From contig NZ_CP045245.1 of NCBI RefSeq assembly GCF_009720485.1, positions 496,001 through 560,000 on the forward strand: a stretch of DNA of 64,000 nt, in the 5' to 3' direction. Under the pieces are notes generated by a model that saw nothing but the letters and a program-made list of their open reading frames with translations, ran no database searches and was not told where the DNA came from. Shown one piece after another: positions 46,478-54,794 of the stretch (the stretch's first letter is position 1; every line of letters starts with the position of its first letter). Position numbers and translations under genes: made by a program. This stretch comes from Cellulomonas sp. JZ18 (GTDB taxonomy: Bacteria; Actinomycetota; Actinomycetes; Actinomycetales; Cellulomonadaceae).

Positions 46478-47872
46478 TCAGGGCGCCGCGATCGTCGCGG
46501 CCCGCAGCAGCACCGCGCCCTGCGTGGACACCACGCGTCCGGCCACGGTCGCGCGCACGAGCGAGACGTCCCCGTTCGCGAGCACCACGCCGCGCACGTA
46601 CGCGCCCTCCGAGACCGTGACCGTGGACGTGCCGAGGAACAGGACGCGGTCCGCCGACGCCCCGTTGACGAGCACGACCGACGACCCCGCCGTGAACGTC
46701 ACCGAGGTCCCGGTGATCACGAACACCGCGCTCGCGTCGCCGCGCGCGTCGAGCGTGAGCGTGCCGGTCACGTGGACCGGGCCGTTGCGGTGCGCGACCC
46801 CCGGTGGCAGCGTGCCGGTCACCGTCGTGGACGCGGCCCGGGTGGCCGCGCGGGCCCGTGTGGTGTCGTACAGCGCGAGGGCGTCGGCGCGGGCGTTGCG
46901 GGCCGTGGCGGTGTTGCGCTCGACGGACCCGGTGATGTCCCAGCTCCAGAAGCCGGAGACGGTGGTGCCGGGCGAGACGCCGACGCTGCCGACGACCGAG
47001 CTGCCGATGCCGTAGGGCGCCTCGTTCGCCACGCGCGTCGCCGCGAGGAGCGCGAACGACGCCACGCGCCCGAGCGCGAGCGTCGGCCACGTGCCGACCC
47101 GGAACGTGTTCCCCGCCGTCGCGGTGCGCGCCGTGAAGCCCGCCCACACGGGCTCGCGCCCGGCGAGGACCGTCCCGCCGGCCGTCACCGCGAGCGCGGC
47201 GGCCAGGAAGGTGCGGCGACCCAGCGCGGGCGCGGGCGGGCCCGCACCGGCGCCGGGGGACGGCGTCGGTGCGTCCTCGTCCTCGCGGCGCGGCCACGAC
47301 CAGACCCGCACCGCGACGGCGGCCAGCGTGAGGGCGACCCAGGCGGCGACCCACGCGAGCTCACCCGTGCGCAGCCACACGCTCGGCAGGCCGACCCACC
47401 GGACGAGCAGCCGGGCCTGACCGGTGATGTCCTCGCGCGAGAGGGTGCTCGAGTCCACGTCGTGGTTCGCGTCGCCCGCGGTGACCCACTCGCCCTGCTC
47501 CTCGGCGGGGGCCACGATGCGGTGCAGCACGGTGCGCTCGCCACCGCCGGGGGCCGCCGTGCGGAACTGCACGACGCCCCCCAGGGGAACGGGCGAGTCC
47601 GCCGGCAGCGCGGTGGACAGCACGACGTCGCCCGGGTTCACGTGCGGGCGCATGGACCCGGTCTGCACGACCGAGCCCTGCCACCCGAGCGCGAGCGGCA
47701 CGACGGCGATCGCGGTGAGAGCCAGGACGAGGACGAGGTAGCACTCGGCCACCGTCCCGAGCACGAGCGCCGGCCAGCCGTCACGACGCGACCACCCGCG
47801 GCGCGTCGGGGACGCGCTCGCGGGTGGTGCGGGGGAGTGCCGGTCGCGGGGGCGCGCGGTCGACGTCCCCAC
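46478..47872 (-). CDS. SipW-like signal peptidase I fused to a DUF3494 ice-binding-like domain
   Basis: The 464-residue protein starts with an S26-type signal peptidase. It has a membrane helix at about 35-63 (ECYLVLVLALTAIAVVPLAL), the catalytic Ser73 in VQTGSMRPHVNPGDVV, His117 in TVLHRIV and Asp-rich GDANHDVDSS (134-142). This Ser-His-Asp set is that of the archaeal/ER-like SipW group. A second membrane helix is near 172-190. After a Pro/Ala linker comes RRTFLAAALAVTAGG and then WAGFTARTATAGNTF, which looks like a SipW-dependent signal and cleavage region. A DUF3494 beta-solenoid follows (about 320-464; GTLTLDARGDASAVFVITG, SVVLVNGASADRVLFLG). It is six bases downstream of the TasA-like gene. 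Self-processing is inferred. Confidence 0.85.
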   Translation of the reverse strand: MGTSTARPRDRHSPAPPASASPTRRGWSRRDGWPALVLGTVAECYLVLVLALTAIAVVPLALGWQGSVVQTGSMRPHVNPGDVVLSTALPADSPVPLGGVVQFRTAAPGGGERTVLHRIVAPAEEQGEWVTAGDANHDVDSSTLSREDITGQARLLVRWVGLPSVWLRTGELAWVAAWVALTLAAVAVRVWSWPRREDEDAPTPSPGAGAGPPAPALGRRTFLAAALAVTAGGTVLAGREPVWAGFTARTATAGNTFRVGTWPTLALGRVASFALLAATRVANEAPYGIGSSVVGSVGVSPGTTVSGFWSWDITGSVERNTATARNARADALALYDTTRARAATRAASTTVTGTLPPGVAHRNGPVHVTGTLTLDARGDASAVFVITGTSVTFTAGSSVVLVNGASADRVLFLGTSTVTVSEGAYVRGVVLANGDVSLVRATVAGRVVSTQGAVLLRAATIAAP

Positions 47873-47878
47873 CCGGCG

Positions 47879-48502
47879 TCAGGGGGTCGCCGGGTCGTTG
47901 CTCTGCAGCTCCCACACGAGGTCCACGGAGACCTGCGAGCCCTGCAGGGAGTCGACCTGCTGCTGCGTCATGCCGGTCGTGTCGAACCGCCACGTGCCGC
48001 GGTACGTCGTGGACTCGCCGGGGGTGCCCTGCGTGGTCCAGCTCGCGCCGCCGGTCGCGTAGGAGTTCCACTGCGTGCCGAGGACGGACAGCGGGTGCGT
48101 CGGCGTCGAGACCTGCGGGGTGAAGCCGGCGCAGGACTCGAAGCTCCCGCCCGTGCCGCGCTCGACCTGCAGGAAGATGCGGTCCTGCAGACCCGCGCCG
48201 GAGGCGGAGAGGTTCTGCACGTACGCGCGGACCTCACCGGGCACGGTCGCGCCGGAGGTCACGACGATGCAGCGCTCGCCGCTCTGGCCGGGCACGACGT
48301 TGGTGACGGTGAAGCCGGCGCGGCCCTGGTCGTCGTCGGTCAGGGTGACCTGGCCGGTGCTCCAGGCGTTGCCCGCGTTGCGGGTGGTGGCGGTGAAGGC
48401 GGCGGTCGAGCTCTGCCAGACGAGCGCGCCGGCGGCGAGGACCGCGACGGGCGCGGCGGCGAGAGCGACGGCGCGGCGGACGCCGCGGGACGGTGCTGCC
48501 AT
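47879..48502 (-). CDS. TasA/camelysin-like secreted protein with SipW-type signal
   Basis: The 207-residue protein has a signal region with a hydrophobic core (AVALAAAPVAVLAAGALVW) followed by STAAFTATTRNAGNAWSTG, the pattern of SipW-processed TasA and camelysin proteins. The mature part is beta-rich (VTLTDDDQGRAGFTVTNVVP, GEVRAYVQNLSASG) with a pair of cysteines (ERCIVV, ESCAGF). TasA forms biofilm fibres in Bacillus; the role here is inferred by analogy. ATG 48502 starts the gene, which is followed six bases later by the signal-peptidase fusion that probably processes it. Confidence 0.82.
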   Translation of the reverse strand: MAAPSRGVRRAVALAAAPVAVLAAGALVWQSSTAAFTATTRNAGNAWSTGQVTLTDDDQGRAGFTVTNVVPGQSGERCIVVTSGATVPGEVRAYVQNLSASGAGLQDRIFLQVERGTGGSFESCAGFTPQVSTPTHPLSVLGTQWNSYATGGASWTTQGTPGESTTYRGTWRFDTTGMTQQQVDSLQGSQVSVDLVWELQSNDPATP

Positions 48503-48563
48503 GGTGATGGTGGTCTCCCCCTGCTGGGGCCGCGCGCGGATCGGCGGCCCTCTGTCGACGGAG

Positions 48564-48593
48564 AATGTACGTAACGCATCCGTTTCACTGCAA
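48564..48593 (-). promoter_or_regulatory. Promoter of the TasA-like/signal peptidase operon
   Basis: On the minus strand TTGCAG (48593-48588) and TACATT (48569-48564) are spaced by 18 bp. The surrounding 48564-48613 is unusually AT-rich and holds three related words, GTAACGCATCC, CAACGTATCA and GTAACGGATA, which could bind a regulator. Confidence 0.6.
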
Positions 48594-48665
48594 CGTATCA
48601 GTAACGGATAAACCGGGCACGAGCGGGTGAAGTCCGTTCCCTGCCGGTCGGTCCGGTGCGTCCGA

Positions 48666-49661
48666 TCAGCCGAGCGTTGCGGCGACGATCAGCAGCACCG
48701 GCACGCACAGCACGGTCGTGACGAGTCCGGCGTCCCGCGCGAGGGCCTCGCCGTGCCGGTACTGCATCGCGTAGACGAGGACGTTCTGCGCCGTCGGGAG
48801 CGCCGCCATCGCCGTCACGGCGAGCAGCGCGTGGGCGGGCAGCCCGAGCGCGGAGCCCAGCGCCCAGGCGGCCACCGGGTGGGCGACGCTGCGCAGCGTG
48901 ACCGCGAGCGCGAGGTCCGGCCGCGGGGCGGACGTGCCGGCGGTGCGCGGGACCGCCAGCTGCATGCCGAACGCGAGCAGCGCGAGCGGCGCCGCCGCGG
49001 CGCCGACCAGGCGGAACGGCTCGAACACGACCTCGGGCAGGCGCCACGGGAGCGCGGCGAGGACGAGCCCGGCGAGCGTGCCGAGGATGATCGGGTTCGT
49101 CAGCGTGCGCCGCACGACCGCGCGCGCCCGCAGGGCCCAGGGGACGACGGCGGCGGCCTCCCGACCACCGGCGCGACCCCCGCCGGTGTCGTCGGCTCCC
49201 TCGTCGACCCGCTGCGCGGCGGCCGCGCCGTCGAGCACGGTGAACGCGACGGGGGCCAGCACGAGCAGCTGGAACAGCAGCGTCGGCACGACCGCGACCG
49301 GGTCGTCCAGCAGGTACACCGACAGCGGCAGCCCGATGTTGCCGGCGTTGACGTAGGACGAGGCGAGAGTGCCGACCGTGACGTCGGCGGCGCCGCGGCG
49401 CAGCGCGAGCCGCAGCACGAGCGCCGCCGTCAGGGCGACGAGCACCGTGGAGCCCCACGTGACGGCGGCCGTCCGGGACAGCAGGAGGCGCAGGTCGGCG
49501 TGCGCGAGGGTCCCCAGCAGCAGGGCCGGCGTGGCGACGGCGAAGACGACGCGCGCGAGCACGGGCGCGGCGCGCTCCCCGAGGACGCGGTACCGGCCGA
49601 GCGCCCAGCCGAGCGCGACGACGGCGCCCATGGTGCCGAGGGCGGTGAGCACGGCCCCCAT
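48666..49661 (-). CDS. AEC-family (auxin efflux carrier-like) transporter
   Basis: The 331-residue integral membrane protein has about ten helices in two five-helix units. Conserved AEC features are YVNAGNIGLPLSVYLL near 110, TNPIILGTLAGLVLA and the C-terminal PTAQNVLVYAMQY. A charged cytoplasmic loop (AAQRVDEGADDTGGGRAGG) separates the halves. Bacterial members transport malate and other organic acids or are uncharacterised. ATG 49661 is the start because the upstream extension would be hydrophilic and unlike the family. It is divergent from the SDR gene. Confidence 0.9.
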   Translation of the reverse strand: MGAVLTALGTMGAVVALGWALGRYRVLGERAAPVLARVVFAVATPALLLGTLAHADLRLLLSRTAAVTWGSTVLVALTAALVLRLALRRGAADVTVGTLASSYVNAGNIGLPLSVYLLDDPVAVVPTLLFQLLVLAPVAFTVLDGAAAAQRVDEGADDTGGGRAGGREAAAVVPWALRARAVVRRTLTNPIILGTLAGLVLAALPWRLPEVVFEPFRLVGAAAAPLALLAFGMQLAVPRTAGTSAPRPDLALAVTLRSVAHPVAAWALGSALGLPAHALLAVTAMAALPTAQNVLVYAMQYRHGEALARDAGLVTTVLCVPVLLIVAATLG

Positions 49662-49721
49662 CAGCGCGCACCTGTCGTCCGTCGTCCCACGGTCCCGATC
49701 CTCGCACGGCCCGACGGCACC

Positions 49722-49735
49722 GGAAAGCGCTTGCC
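49722..49735. promoter_or_regulatory. LacI-type operator upstream of the SDR-flavoprotein operon
   Basis: GGAAAGCGCTTGCC (49722-49735) is palindromic except at one base pair and matches the site before the Gfo/Idh gene at 34578. It lies 100 bp upstream of the SDR start and 60 bp upstream of the divergent AEC gene. No clear -10 was identified. Confidence 0.65.
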
Positions 49736-49836
49736 TCCGTGAGGCCCACCGTGACACCATCACCCTGTCGCCGACGACGGCGACCCGGTCGTGCGCCTCG
49801 CGCGGCGGCCGCGTGCTCGCACGAGGGAAGGCAACG

Positions 49837-50631
49837 ATGCCCGCAGTCGCACTGGTCACCGGAGGCAACCGCGGGATCGGCCTCGGCATCAGCCGCCGTC
49901 TCGTCGCCGACGGGTTCGCCGTCTCGATCCTCGCGACGCGCGAGGAGCCGACGGACGTCCTCGACGAGCTGCGCGCGGCGGCCGGCGACCCGTCCCTCGT
50001 CCGGTACGTGCGCGGCTCCGTCGCCGACCTCGACGACCACCGCCGCTACGTGGACGACGCCGTCGGCGCCTGGGGGCGGCTGGACCTGCTGGTCAACAAC
50101 GCCGGCGTCGCCCCGAGCGTGCGTGCGGACCTGCTGGAGGCGACCCCCGAGTCGTTCGACCGCGTGCTCGGCATCAACCTGCGCGGCCCGTACTTCCTCA
50201 CGCAGGAGTTCGCGCGCCGCGTCATCGAGCTGCGCGGCCCGCTCGACGCGCTGCCCGAGCCGCCCGCCGGCCCCGTCGCGACCGTCGTCAACGTCTCGTC
50301 CATCTCCGCGACCACGGTGTCGACCAACCGCGGCGACTACTGCATCTCCAAGGCGGGCGTCGGCATGGCGACGCAGCTGTGGGCGGCCCGCCTCGGCCCC
50401 GAGGGGGTCGTCGTCTACGAGGTGCGCCCGGGCGTCATCGCCACCGACATGACGGCCGGCGTCACCGGCAAGTACGACGCCCTCATCGAGCAGGGCCTCG
50501 CGCCCGTGAACCGCTGGGGCCGCCCGGCGGACGTCGCCGGTGCCGTGGCGGTCCTCGCGTCCGGGCAGACGCCGTACTCGACGGGCGAGGTCTTCCACGT
50601 CGACGGCGGCATGCACATCCCGGTCCTCTGA
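49837..50631 (+). CDS. 3-ketoacyl-reductase-like short-chain dehydrogenase
   Basis: The 264-residue SDR has the cofactor motif ALVTGGNRGIGLGISRRL at 5-22, NNAGVAPS near 88, and the catalytic Ser plus Tyr-Lys set (NVSSISATT, GDYCISKAG). GEVFHVDGGMHIP is the usual end. Many FabG-like SDRs in sugar clusters oxidise or reduce sugar hydroxyls or lactones. ATG 49837 follows GAGGGAAGG. It is followed 25 bases later by the flavoprotein gene, and a LacI-type operator lies upstream, so a sugar role is likely. The substrate is unknown. Confidence 0.92.
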   Translation: MPAVALVTGGNRGIGLGISRRLVADGFAVSILATREEPTDVLDELRAAAGDPSLVRYVRGSVADLDDHRRYVDDAVGAWGRLDLLVNNAGVAPSVRADLLEATPESFDRVLGINLRGPYFLTQEFARRVIELRGPLDALPEPPAGPVATVVNVSSISATTVSTNRGDYCISKAGVGMATQLWAARLGPEGVVVYEVRPGVIATDMTAGVTGKYDALIEQGLAPVNRWGRPADVAGAVAVLASGQTPYSTGEVFHVDGGMHIPVL

Positions 50632-50656
50632 CCCGCACCACGGAATCGAGAGCGCC

Positions 50657-52816
50657 ATGAGCACCGAGCCCCGTACCGAGCCCCGTACCGAGGCCCTGCA
50701 CCACGAGCCCGAGACGCTGCGCATCGGCGGCCACGACGTCCCGGTCGTCACGGCGACGACCGTGGTCGTCGGCACCGGGTCGGCCGGCTACTGCGCCGCG
50801 GCGCGGCTGGTCCAGTTCGGGCACGACGACGTCGTCATGGTCGCGGACAAGATCCACGCCGGCGCGTCCCGCAACGCGGGCTCCGACAAGCAGACGTACT
50901 ACAAGCTCACGCTGTCCGGCGGCGACGGCGACTCGGTGCGCGAGATGGCCGAGACGCTGTTCAGCGGCGGCGCGATGGACGGCGACAACGCGCTCGCGGA
51001 GGCGGCGCTGTCCGCCCGCGGGTTCCTGCACCTCGTCGACCTCGGCGTGCCGTTCCCGCAGAACCGGTTCGGGGAGTTCATCGGCTACAAGACCGACCAC
51101 GACCCGCGTCGCCGCGCGACGTCGGTGGGGCCGTACACGAGCCGGTCGATGGTGGAGCACCTGGAGAAGAAGGTGCAGCGCGACGGCACGCGCGTGTTCG
51201 ACGGGTGCCGCGTCGTCGACGTCGTCACGGCCACGGACCCCGACGGCACGCGCCGCGTCGCCGGTCTGCTCGTGCTGCGCACCGACGTCCCGCACGACGG
51301 CGCCGCGAGCCCGTGGCTGCTGTTCCGCTGCACCAACCTCGTCTACGCCACGGGCGGGCCGGCGGGCATGTACGCGACGCGCGTCTTCCCCAACGGGCAG
51401 TGGGGTGCGTCCGGTGCGGCGTACCGGGCGGGCGTGCACGGCAAGAACCTCACCGAGTGGCAGTTCGGGCTCGCGTCGATCAAGCCGCGCTGGAACGTGT
51501 CCGGCACGTACATGCAGGTGATCCCGCGGTTCGTCTCGACCGACCAGGACGGCGGCGACGAGCGCGAGTTCCTCACCGAGGCGATCCCCGACTACGGGCG
51601 CCTGATGTCGCTGGTGTTCCTCAAGGGCTACCAGTGGCCGTTCGACATCCGGAAGGCCCGCGACGGGTCGAGCCTGGTCGACCTGCTCGTCTACCGCGAG
51701 ACGGTGCTGCGCGGGCGGCGCGTGTTCCTCGACTTCCGCCGCAACCCGGTGCGCGAGGACTTCGACCCGACCGCGCTCAGCCCGGAGGCGTTCGCCTACC
51801 TGGAGAAGGCCGGCGTGCTCTTCGGCACCCCGATCCAGCGGCTGCGGCGCATGAACGAGCCCGCGTACCAGTTCTACCTGGACAAGAACCCGTACGTGGA
51901 CCTCGAGCGGGAGATGCTCGAGGTCGACGTGTGCGCGCAGCACAACAACGGCGGGCTCGTCGTCGACGCGTGGTGGCAGTCGAACGTCGCCGGGTTCTTC
52001 CCCGTCGGCGAGGCGGGCGGCGCGCACGGCGTCTACCGCCCCGGCGGTGCGGCCCTCAACAGCGGTCAGGTCGGTGCGACGCGCGCCGCCCAGTTCATCG
52101 CGGCGCGTCGTGACGAGAAGCCGCTGCCCGAGGCGGAGTTCGCCGAGGTCGCGGCACCGGTGCTCGGCGCGGCCCTCGACCTGACCGCACGCGCCACGGG
52201 ACGGGCCGCGGCGGGCGTGCCGGACAACACCGGCGACCTGCTGAAGGACGTCCAGGTGCTCATGAGCGCCAAGGCCGGGCCGGTCCGGTCCGCCGCCTCC
52301 ATCCAGGAGGCGCTGGTGCAGGTGCACGACTGGCTCACGCGGTACGACGACCTCGTCACCGCCGACGGCACCTCGCGGCGCTCGGTCAACCGCACGTTCC
52401 TCGTCCGCGACATCCTCACCAGCGCCTACGTGTACCTGTCCGCGATGGCGGACTACGTCGCGCACGGCGGGCGCTCGCGCGGGTCGGTGCTGTACTCCGA
52501 CGCGTCCGGCGAGCTGCCGCGCACCGGGTACGGGCCGGACGCCGACACGGAGCTCGACCTGCCGGACGTCTTCCGGTTCGCGCTCGACGGCGGCGTGCTC
52601 GACGACGTCGTGCAGGAGACCGCGTGGCTGGCGCCGGGGGAGGCGGCGGTGCCGGACGACGGCGGCCCAGGCTGGGCGCCCGTCGTGCCGCGTGCCGTCG
52701 ACGACCCCGCCGGCACCCCGGTGTTCCGGTGGCGTCCCCGCCGCCCGATCCCGGAGGACGACGACTTCTTCGAGAACGTGTGGCGGGAGTTCCGTGAGCA
52801 CGGCAACGTCCACTGA
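50657..52816 (+). CDS. FAD-dependent oxidoreductase of the fumarate reductase / AprA type
   Basis: The 719-residue flavoprotein has an FAD-binding Rossmann start TTVVVGTGSAGYCAAARLV near 35. It has the second FAD block VYATGGPAGMYATRVFPNGQ near 232 and a C-terminal FAD contact FFPVGEAGGAHGVYRPGGAA near 452. A helical C-terminal domain resembles that of succinate dehydrogenase/fumarate reductase flavoproteins. No iron-sulfur or membrane-anchor partner is encoded beside it. The first residues include a duplicated TEPR unit from a 12-bp DNA repeat. The gene sits between an SDR and an SGNH hydrolase under a LacI operator, so a sugar-oxidation or dehydration role is possible, but the reaction cannot be assigned. 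Confidence 0.85.
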   Translation: MSTEPRTEPRTEALHHEPETLRIGGHDVPVVTATTVVVGTGSAGYCAAARLVQFGHDDVVMVADKIHAGASRNAGSDKQTYYKLTLSGGDGDSVREMAETLFSGGAMDGDNALAEAALSARGFLHLVDLGVPFPQNRFGEFIGYKTDHDPRRRATSVGPYTSRSMVEHLEKKVQRDGTRVFDGCRVVDVVTATDPDGTRRVAGLLVLRTDVPHDGAASPWLLFRCTNLVYATGGPAGMYATRVFPNGQWGASGAAYRAGVHGKNLTEWQFGLASIKPRWNVSGTYMQVIPRFVSTDQDGGDEREFLTEAIPDYGRLMSLVFLKGYQWPFDIRKARDGSSLVDLLVYRETVLRGRRVFLDFRRNPVREDFDPTALSPEAFAYLEKAGVLFGTPIQRLRRMNEPAYQFYLDKNPYVDLEREMLEVDVCAQHNNGGLVVDAWWQSNVAGFFPVGEAGGAHGVYRPGGAALNSGQVGATRAAQFIAARRDEKPLPEAEFAEVAAPVLGAALDLTARATGRAAAGVPDNTGDLLKDVQVLMSAKAGPVRSAASIQEALVQVHDWLTRYDDLVTADGTSRRSVNRTFLVRDILTSAYVYLSAMADYVAHGGRSRGSVLYSDASGELPRTGYGPDADTELDLPDVFRFALDGGVLDDVVQETAWLAPGEAAVPDDGGPGWAPVVPRAVDDPAGTPVFRWRPRRPIPEDDDFFENVWREFREHGNVH

Positions 52817-53987
52817 CGTCCACCGGGTCCCGCTGCCCGACGCGCGCGTCGAGGTGCGCGGGGCGGCCTGGCTCGAGGAGACGGACGACGGCGTCGTGCC
52901 CCACCGGCTGCCGGCGTGGACGTGGGCGCAGTTCCCCGACGACGTCGTGGCGATGTGCGACGAGCAGCCGTCGGGCGTCCGGCTGCGCCTGCGGACGGCC
53001 GCGCGCCGCCTCGTGCTGCACGTGCGCACGTGGCGCGTCGCGACGCTCCCGCACGCGGAGCCGGCGCCCGCGGAGCGGTTCGAGGTGCTCGTCGGCGGCC
53101 GCGTCGTCGCGTCGGCCGTGTGCGAGGCGTCGGGCCTCCTGACGTTCGACCCGAGCACCGCGACGACGTCGCTCGGTGCGGCGCCCGCAGGGACTGTGGC
53201 GTGCACGCTGCCGGACGCGGGCGGGGTGCCCGCCGACATCGAGGTGTGGCTGCCGTACCGCGAGCGCGTCGCCCTCGTCGCCGTCGAGGCCGACGCCCCG
53301 GTCCTGCCGCCCGCACCCGTCGACGCGCCCCGCTGGGTGCACCACGGCTCGTCGATCAGCCACGGCGCGAACGCCGACGCGCCGACCGGCACCTGGCCGG
53401 CGGTCGCCGCCCGCAGCGCCGGGGTCGACCTCGTCAACCTGGGCCTGTCCGGCAACGCCGTGCTCGACCCGTTCGTCGCCCGCGCCATCCGGGACCAGCC
53501 CGCCGACGTGATCAGCCTCAAGCTCGGCATCAACGTCGTGAACCACGACCTCATGCGCCGGCGCGCGTTCGTCCCGGCCGTGCACGGGTTCCTCGACACG
53601 GTGCGCGAGGGTCACCCGACGACGCCGCTCGTCGTGGTCTCGCCGGTCCTGTGCCCCCTCGTCGAGGACGCGCCGGGGCCGACGTCGATCGACCCCGACG
53701 CGCCCGTGACGACGTTCCGCACCGCCGGGCGGGCCGAGGAGGTGGCCGAGGGCAAGCTCTCGCTGCGCGTGATCCGTGCCGAGCTCGCGGCGCTCGTGGC
53801 CGCACGGCGCGCCGCGGGCGACACCGCGCTGACGTACGTCGACGGGCGCGAGCTCTACGGCGACGCGGACGCCGCCGAGCTGCCGATGGCCGACCTGCTG
53901 CACCCGGACGCCGCGGCGCAGCAGCGCATGGGCGAGCGCTTCGCGCGGGTGCTGGCCGCCGTGCAGCAGGCGGTGCCCGCCCGCTGA
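52794..53987 (+). CDS. SGNH/GDSL-family esterase
   Basis: The 397-residue protein has an N-terminal beta-domain of about 170 residues and a C-terminal SGNH hydrolase. Catalytic-block features are VHHGSSISHGANAD (Ser nucleophile region), LVNLGLSGNAVLD (Gly), ISLKLGINVVNHD (Asn) and LLHPDAAAQQRMG (Asp-His). The arrangement resembles carbohydrate acetyl-esterases that remove O-acetyl groups from sugars. GTG 52794 overlaps the flavoprotein gene by 23 bases, so the two are probably co-translated. It has no signal peptide and would act in the cytoplasm. Confidence 0.87.
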   Translation: MSTATSTDVHRVPLPDARVEVRGAAWLEETDDGVVPHRLPAWTWAQFPDDVVAMCDEQPSGVRLRLRTAARRLVLHVRTWRVATLPHAEPAPAERFEVLVGGRVVASAVCEASGLLTFDPSTATTSLGAAPAGTVACTLPDAGGVPADIEVWLPYRERVALVAVEADAPVLPPAPVDAPRWVHHGSSISHGANADAPTGTWPAVAARSAGVDLVNLGLSGNAVLDPFVARAIRDQPADVISLKLGINVVNHDLMRRRAFVPAVHGFLDTVREGHPTTPLVVVSPVLCPLVEDAPGPTSIDPDAPVTTFRTAGRAEEVAEGKLSLRVIRAELAALVAARRAAGDTALTYVDGRELYGDADAAELPMADLLHPDAAAQQRMGERFARVLAAVQQAVPAR

Positions 53988-54000
53988 CGGCGGCGCGACG

Positions 54001-54513
54001 TCAGATGCCGGCGCCCTTCAGCGTGCCCGTCACGCCGCCCTCCTGCTGCACGACCAGGCACTGCACCACGTCGTCCCCCTGGTCGAAGCTGAGCTCCGAC
54101 GGCACGAGGTAGCTGTAGTACAGGGCCGACTCGTCGTAGGTCATGCCGACGAACGTCGTGAACTGCTCGAGGCAGAACGCGTCCGCGAGGGTCTCGACCG
54201 TCGGGAGCTGGTCCTCGGTGATCGTCATCTCGGCGTAGATCTCCGAGTCGTGCGGCTCGCTGCACGGCACCGTCGGCAGCGACGAGATCTCGTCGGCGTC
54301 CGACTGGTCCATGTAGTTGAGGCAGTCGCCGACCTGGAGCGTGAAGACGTCGGCCTCCGCCGACGCGGTGATCTCGCCGCCCGGCTCGTCGCGCTGCGCC
54401 GGCGGCGGGTTCTCGCCGAGGACGGCGTCGAGGACCGTGCCACACCCCGACAGCGAGAGGGCGGCGACGACGGCGGTCAGGGGGAGCAGGGCACGGCGGT
54501 GGTTCGCGTTCAC
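54001..54513 (-). CDS. Septum-formation-domain lipoprotein
   Basis: The 170-residue protein has a lipoprotein signal (TAVVAALSLSGC, Cys24) and a Septum_form-like domain (VGDCLNYMDQSD, VPCSEPHDSEIYAEM, DAFCLEQFTTFVGM) with four conserved cysteines. Its acidic composition suits an extracytoplasmic location. Members are actinobacterial proteins linked to septum formation; the exact role is unknown. GTG 54513 is the start. It converges on the SGNH hydrolase gene with a 13-base gap. Confidence 0.85.
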   Translation of the reverse strand: MNANHRRALLPLTAVVAALSLSGCGTVLDAVLGENPPPAQRDEPGGEITASAEADVFTLQVGDCLNYMDQSDADEISSLPTVPCSEPHDSEIYAEMTITEDQLPTVETLADAFCLEQFTTFVGMTYDESALYYSYLVPSELSFDQGDDVVQCLVVQQEGGVTGTLKGAGI

Positions 54514-54620
54514 CGGTCGAGTGAACCAGCAGGTCACGGGCGTTCCACCGCGATCCGGACGCGCGTCCGGGTGAAGTCGTGCGCGCACCGTGTGCCGTGC
54601 GTCACGAGGGGGCGCGCTGC

Positions 54621-54794
54621 TAGCGTGGACGCCGGCGTGACACGACGCCGACCGAGCTGACCAGGAGTGCCGCACCCGTATCCGGGTCCCCGTGCCCCCG
54701 CAGGAGCGGGTGCGCGGTCAGCTTCGTCGTGCGCGCACTCCTGGGACGTCCCGCCACCTGCACGCGCACGGCCTCGTCACGAAAGGTCGTCATC
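54621..54794 (+). ncRNA. Candidate structured 5' leader of the GNAT gene
   Basis: TAGCGT (54621-54626) is a likely -10 box, which gives a leader of roughly 160 bases. Within it CCAGGAGTGC (54661-54670) pairs perfectly with GCACTCCTGG (54735-54744). Directly inside, CGCACCCG (54671-54678) pairs with CGGGTGCG (54707-54714). This nested two-stem fold is stronger than expected for a plain 5' UTR. It was not matched to any riboswitch class I know; it could also be a protein-binding leader or simply GC-rich DNA. Confidence 0.45.
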
